From Caviibacterium pharyngocola (GTDB lineage Bacteria; Pseudomonadota; Gammaproteobacteria; Enterobacterales; Pasteurellaceae): 39,978 nt of DNA. This document shows, one piece after another, positions 36,484 to 39,978 of the stretch. The stretch's first letter is position 1; each line of letters opens with the position of its first letter. Under the pieces are notes generated by a model, which was not told where the DNA came from, ran no database searches, and saw only the letters and a list, made by a program, of their open reading frames with translations. Location: contig NZ_PHGZ01000031.1 in NCBI RefSeq assembly GCF_002795405.1, positions 1-39,978 of the forward strand, in the 5' to 3' direction. Both the position numbers and the translations under genes were made by a program.

Positions 36484-38175
36484 ATGAAAATTTTCCTCAC
36501 TCAAGGTGCCGGAATAGGAAATGCGAAAGCGTTCTTATTAAATCAAGTGGTTGCCACGGCGGCAAAACAACAAGGTCATCAAATCGTGACCGACGCGGCG
36601 CAAGCGGAACTGGTCGTTGCCTTCGGCGAAATGCCGAATAACGCGGCGTTTGCCGGTAAAAAAGCCTTTGTCGCGGATTGCGAACAAGCTTTTAACGCGC
36701 CGGAAAATGCCGTACAACAAGCTATCGCGCAAGCGGCAGATTATGTGCCGGTTGAAGGCGCAGCGGAAAGTGCGGTGGAAATTCAAGGCATTTCCGCAAG
36801 CGGTGCGAAAAATATCGTTGCGGTTACCGCTTGTCCGACAGGTGTAGCGCACACCTTTATGTCGGCGGAAGCCATTTCCGAATATGCGAAAAAACAAGGT
36901 TGGAACGTGAAAGTGGAAACGCGCGGTCAAGTGGGTTCCAGCAATATCATTTCCGCCGAAGATGTCGCCGCGGCGGATTTAGTCTTTATTGCCGCAGACA
37001 TTGATGTGGATTTAAGCAAATTCGAAGGTAAACCGATGTATCGCACTTCAACCGGTTTAGCTTTGAAGAAAACCGCGCAAGAATTTGAAAAAGCTTTTAA
37101 AGAAGCGAAAATCTACAGCGCGAAAACCGCCGTGAATACAGCGGGCGGCGAAGACGCAAAAGAGGAGAAAAAAGGCTTGTATAAACATTTGATGACCGGT
37201 GTGTCTCATATGTTGCCGTTAGTGGTTGCGGGCGGTTTATTAATCGCGATTTCCTTTATGTTCGGTATCGAAGCCTTCAAAGACGAAAGCATTGCCGGCG
37301 GCTTGCCGAAAGCCTTAATGGATATCGGTGGCGGCGCGGCGTTCCACTTAATGATCGCCGTATTTGCCGGTTATGTGGCGTTTTCCATTGCAGATCGCCC
37401 GGGGCTTGCGGTCGGTCTTATCGGCGGGATGTTAGCCACTTCTGCCGGCGCGGGGATTTTAGGTGGTATCGTTGCCGGGTTCCTTGCGGGTTATGTGGTG
37501 AAATTCTTAAATGATGCGATTCAATTACCGGCAAGTTTAAGCTCGTTAAAACCGATTTTAATTTTACCGTTGTTGGGTTCGGCCATTGTCGGCTTGGCGA
37601 TGGTTTATTTCATTAACCCGCCGGTTAAAGCCTTAATGGACGGCTTAGTGAATTGGTTGAACACAATGGGTCAAGCCAACGCGATTTTATTGGGTGCGGT
37701 ATTGGGCGCGATGATGTGTACCGATATGGGCGGTCCGATTAACAAAGCGGCTTATACTTTCGGTGTCGGCTTAATCGCTTCCGGACAATACACACCAATG
37801 GCTGCAGTAATGGCGGCGGGTATGGTTCCACCGATCGGAATGGCAATCGCGACCATCATTGCGCGCAATAAATTCACCGCAAACCAACGCGACGCGGGTA
37901 AAGCTTCGTTTGTGTTAGGTCTATGCTTTATTTCCGAAGGGGCGTTACCGTTCGTTGCGGCGGATCCGGTTCGCGTGATCGTATCCAGTATCCTTGGCGG
38001 CGCGACCGCCGGCGCGATTTCCTTAGGTTTATCTATCGGATTACAAGCACCGCACGGCGGTTTATTCGTGATTCCGTTCGTTTCACAACCGTTGATGTAC
38101 TTGGCGGCAATCGCCATCGGCTCGGTTGTGACCGGCGTAATTTATTCCGTGATCAAACCGAAAATCGCAGAATAA
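36484..38175 (+). CDS. fruA: Fructose-specific PTS permease FruA (IIB'-IIB-IIC)
   Basis: The 563-residue inner-membrane protein imports and phosphorylates fructose to fructose-1-phosphate. An N-terminal degenerate IIB' domain (about 1-95, without the active Cys motif) is followed by an active IIB domain with Cys117 in VTACPTGVAHTFMSAEA. The IIC channel begins near residue 225 (HLMTGVSHMLPLVVAGGLL) and includes the GPINKAAYTFGVG loop. ATG 36484 has GAAGGG upstream. A TTG start at 36469 would overlap fruK and is less likely. It is the last gene of fruBKA, with a terminator after it. Uptake signals lie at 36768 and 38179. Confidence 0.96.
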   Translation: MKIFLTQGAGIGNAKAFLLNQVVATAAKQQGHQIVTDAAQAELVVAFGEMPNNAAFAGKKAFVADCEQAFNAPENAVQQAIAQAADYVPVEGAAESAVEIQGISASGAKNIVAVTACPTGVAHTFMSAEAISEYAKKQGWNVKVETRGQVGSSNIISAEDVAAADLVFIAADIDVDLSKFEGKPMYRTSTGLALKKTAQEFEKAFKEAKIYSAKTAVNTAGGEDAKEEKKGLYKHLMTGVSHMLPLVVAGGLLIAISFMFGIEAFKDESIAGGLPKALMDIGGGAAFHLMIAVFAGYVAFSIADRPGLAVGLIGGMLATSAGAGILGGIVAGFLAGYVVKFLNDAIQLPASLSSLKPILILPLLGSAIVGLAMVYFINPPVKALMDGLVNWLNTMGQANAILLGAVLGAMMCTDMGGPINKAAYTFGVGLIASGQYTPMAAVMAAGMVPPIGMAIATIIARNKFTANQRDAGKASFVLGLCFISEGALPFVAADPVRVIVSSILGGATAGAISLGLSIGLQAPHGGLFVIPFVSQPLMYLAAIAIGSVVTGVIYSVIKPKIAE

Positions 38176-38196
38176 TCGACCGCACTTTTAAAATCA

Positions 38197-38224
38197 AACG
38201 CCCGATAAATCGTCGGGCGTTTTT
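38197..38224 (+). terminator. Terminator of fruBKA
   Basis: AACGCCCGA (38197-38205) and TCGGGCGTT (38213-38221) form a 9-bp stem followed by T residues, just after an uptake signal at 38179. Confidence 0.9.
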
Positions 38225-38276
38225 CATTTGAAACTTATTTTCTACAAAACTTCACTCATCGGAGTTGTCCTTCATC

Positions 38277-38308
38277 TAAATTAGGCATAGGATACCCGCC
38301 CTAATTTA
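38277..38308 (+). promoter_or_regulatory. Inverted repeat before the Slam gene
   Basis: TAAATTAGG (38277-38285) and CCTAATTTA (38300-38308) are perfect complements 14 bp apart, ending 17 bp before the GTG start. It may be an operator or an RNA hairpin affecting initiation. No good Fur box was seen in 38225-38325. Confidence 0.5.
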
Positions 38309-38325
38309 TTGACCTTGAAACAACT

Positions 38326-39714
38326 GTGAAAAAATATTTACTGCTTTTATTGGCATTGAGCTGCGGCTATTCTCTCGCTAACTCCGTTAGCTCATTTTCC
38401 GATATGGCAAACAACAAAATTAATCTAACGCCGGAGCAATTAGCACGGGAACCGGAACTGTTAGCACAGATGCTATTATCATCATTGCACCGTAATGATT
38501 TAAAAGGCGTGGCATTATTACGACCGATATACCAAAAACAAGCTTTTCAAGATCCCGTTTTATCTTTGTGGATAAAAGCGGCATTAGCAAGAAAAGAAGG
38601 TGATTTAAGCCGTGCTATCGACTTATATCGACGACTTATCAGTGCGTCGCCGGAATTATTTTCGGCAAGATTACAATTAGCAATGGCATTATTTGATAAC
38701 AAGCAATATACTGCGGCGGAATATCAATTCGATAAACTAAACACCGAAGTTAAATTGCCGTTGCTCCAACAGACCATTGCCTTTTATAAAGGGCAATTAA
38801 TTCGCCAAGAACAATGGGATATCGACGGAAGTTTAACTTATTTAAACGAGCCGAATATCAACAATTCGCCGAAAGATAATCAAGTGGAAAATTGGACTTT
38901 TTCGACCGAAAAAGAAAAAGCCCAAGGTTTCGGCTATATGTTATCGGCGGATAAAAAACGGCTGATAAACGATCATTTCTTTGCATTAACGGTGATTCAA
39001 GCGGACGGTAAATATTATTGGAATAATAAAAAATACAATGAATTTAACGCAAAAATCGGATTTGGCGGCGGTTTTCAAAATGTAAAAAATACCGTGAAAT
39101 TAACACCTTTCGTCGAACAAGCCTTTTACGCCGGTGGTGAGCGAGGTTCACCTCAAGGTACGCTTCACCGTTATTTTAATGCGGTCGGTGTCAATTTTTC
39201 TGTCGAACATTGGCTTAATTCGAATTGGAAAACCGTACTCGCAACAGAATATTCCAAGTTGAATTATATCGACAGAAATGAATTGGACGGTAATTCGGCA
39301 TTCGCCGCATTGTCATTATTTTATCTTCCGAACAGTAAACAATATTGGATGTTGGGCGCAAATTATCATCGTAAATCGACACGGAAAAAAGTTTATCAAT
39401 ATCGTCGCCCTGCCGTGCGAATCGCGTGGGGGCAAGAATGGGGACTGGGCATTTCAACTAGACTAGAAATGCATTATGCGTGGAGACATTACTACGCGCC
39501 GATGCGCGAAATAAGCGATTTTGCACCGTCTTTTTATAAAGTGCGGCAAAAAAATAATGAATTCGGCGGTAGCCTTTCCGTTTGGCACCGAGGCATTCAT
39601 TTATGGGGAATTACGCCTAAAATTACTTGGAATTATCACCGTGTAAAAAGTAATAACCCGCTTTACCAAGTCAATAAAAATCAAATTTTACTTACGTTGA
39701 CTAAAACATTTTAA
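38326..39714 (+). CDS. Slam-type surface lipoprotein assembly modifier (DUF560)
   Basis: The 462-residue product has a signal peptide (MKKYLLLLLALSCGYSLA), an N-terminal helical TPR-like region (about 40-150, with DLSRAIDLYRRLISASPELF and ARLQLAMALFDNKQYTAAEY), and a C-terminal barrel region from about 190 with alternating aromatic strands ending ITWNYHRVKSNN...LTLTKTF. This two-part layout is that of Slam proteins, which move lipoproteins such as TbpB or fHbp to the cell surface (type XI secretion). The start is GTG 38326. An in-frame stop at 38302 excludes longer forms, and no good ribosome-binding site is visible. A lipoprotein gene begins 24 bp downstream, the expected cargo. The gene has no exact uptake signal. 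Confidence 0.88.
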   Translation: MKKYLLLLLALSCGYSLANSVSSFSDMANNKINLTPEQLAREPELLAQMLLSSLHRNDLKGVALLRPIYQKQAFQDPVLSLWIKAALARKEGDLSRAIDLYRRLISASPELFSARLQLAMALFDNKQYTAAEYQFDKLNTEVKLPLLQQTIAFYKGQLIRQEQWDIDGSLTYLNEPNINNSPKDNQVENWTFSTEKEKAQGFGYMLSADKKRLINDHFFALTVIQADGKYYWNNKKYNEFNAKIGFGGGFQNVKNTVKLTPFVEQAFYAGGERGSPQGTLHRYFNAVGVNFSVEHWLNSNWKTVLATEYSKLNYIDRNELDGNSAFAALSLFYLPNSKQYWMLGANYHRKSTRKKVYQYRRPAVRIAWGQEWGLGISTRLEMHYAWRHYYAPMREISDFAPSFYKVRQKNNEFGGSLSVWHRGIHLWGITPKITWNYHRVKSNNPLYQVNKNQILLTLTKTF

Positions 39715-39737
39715 TATATTTTTTAACAGGGGAAACA

Positions 39738-39978
39738 ATGAAAACTATTACAAAATTATCATTAATCGCTTTATTTTCCATCTCATTAATCGGATGTAGC
39801 GGTGGCGGCGGAGGTCATAATGAGCCTAACCATTCGCCAAATGCAGAGAAAAAGCCGTTTGTTGAAAATAAAAAATCAACCGCGCCGAATAATTCGGCAC
39901 CAAAAGCGGAAGAAAACAAACCGACAGTGCAAACACCAAAGGTCGAAGAAAAACAACCCTCCGTACCGCAGCAGCCTG
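39738..39978 (+). CDS. Putative Slam-dependent surface lipoprotein, N-terminal part (3' end outside window)
   Basis: ATG 39738 follows CAGGGGAAAC. The 80 visible residues show a lipoprotein signal peptide with lipobox LIGC (lipidated Cys20), a flexible SGGGGG tract, and a long linker rich in Pro, Lys, Glu and Asn (for example KAEENKPTVQTPKVEEKQPS). Tethers of this kind hold TbpB-like and fHbp-like lipoproteins away from the membrane. It lies 23 bp after the Slam gene on the same strand, so it is most likely that protein's substrate. The folded domain lies outside the window, so the ligand (transferrin, haem, factor H or other) cannot be told. Confidence 0.82.
   Translation, partial: MKTITKLSLIALFSISLIGCSGGGGGHNEPNHSPNAEKKPFVENKKSTAPNNSAPKAEENKPTVQTPKVEEKQPSVPQQP

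Noticed and set aside
38225-38325. Fur box before the Slam gene
   Set aside because: No stretch approaches GATAATGATAATCATTATC. Only the TAAATTAGG dyad is seen.

Overview
The window comes from a member of the Pasteurellaceae (Haemophilus, Aggregatibacter, Pasteurella, Mannheimia or Basfia type). The main evidence is about 30 exact copies of the Haemophilus-type DNA uptake signal AAGTGCGGT (or ACCGCACTT). Supporting evidence is a set of neighbourhoods I recall from Haemophilus and E. coli: trmA/dsbA/yihD/mobA, icd divergent from rluE-nudJ, the dat-ddc pair, and a FruB with two HPr domains. Base composition is moderate and coding density is high. I see no tRNA, rRNA, CRISPR array, transposase or prophage gene.

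Layout, left to right. (1) 1-1052 is the 3' part of a trimeric autotransporter adhesin (coiled stalk, eight 14-residue YadA head repeats, membrane anchor). yhbP (+) and an unrecognised outer-membrane barrel gene (-) follow. (2) 2.6-10.2 kb is a maltodextrin module: malT (-), divergent from malP and malQ (+), with MalT-box-like sites in between. (3) 10.3-13.5 kb holds a long structured leader, then dat and ddc, which make 1,3-diaminopropane from aspartate semialdehyde. (4) 13.6-14.6 kb is an orphan TRAP solute-binding protein (-) with a perfect palindrome in its 5' UTR. (5) 14.9-20.1 kb is the complete S10 ribosomal protein operon (-), with a leader of about 184 nt and a promoter lying inside the terminator hairpin of metJ. 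(6) 20.1-24.1 kb has metJ (-), aqpZ (+), icd (-), rluE and nudJ (+). (7) 24.1-26.8 kb has a nested set of inverted repeats, yagU and talB (-), and tag (+). (8) 27.0-32.7 kb has lptD (+), then rsmJ, trmA, maoP, dsbA and yihD (-). (9) 32.7-38.2 kb has mobA, a small lipoprotein gene and the fructose PTS operon fruBKA (+). (10) 38.3-39.98 kb has a Slam-type (DUF560) outer-membrane translocator and the start of a lipoprotein gene that is probably its cargo.

Most genes are core housekeeping genes. Accessory and surface functions lie at the two ends: the adhesin on the left and the Slam/lipoprotein pair on the right. The items most worth a second look are: (a) a repeated ~115-bp element directly upstream of both rluE and lptD, whose 3' tail also precedes trmA; (b) an isocitrate dehydrogenase that has lost four of the five residues contacting the NADP 2'-phosphate in E. 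coli Icd; (c) the alternative-pairing leader of dat; (d) the Slam/lipoprotein locus; and (e) the S10 promoter embedded in the metJ terminator. Statements about families and synteny are from memory. No database search was possible.
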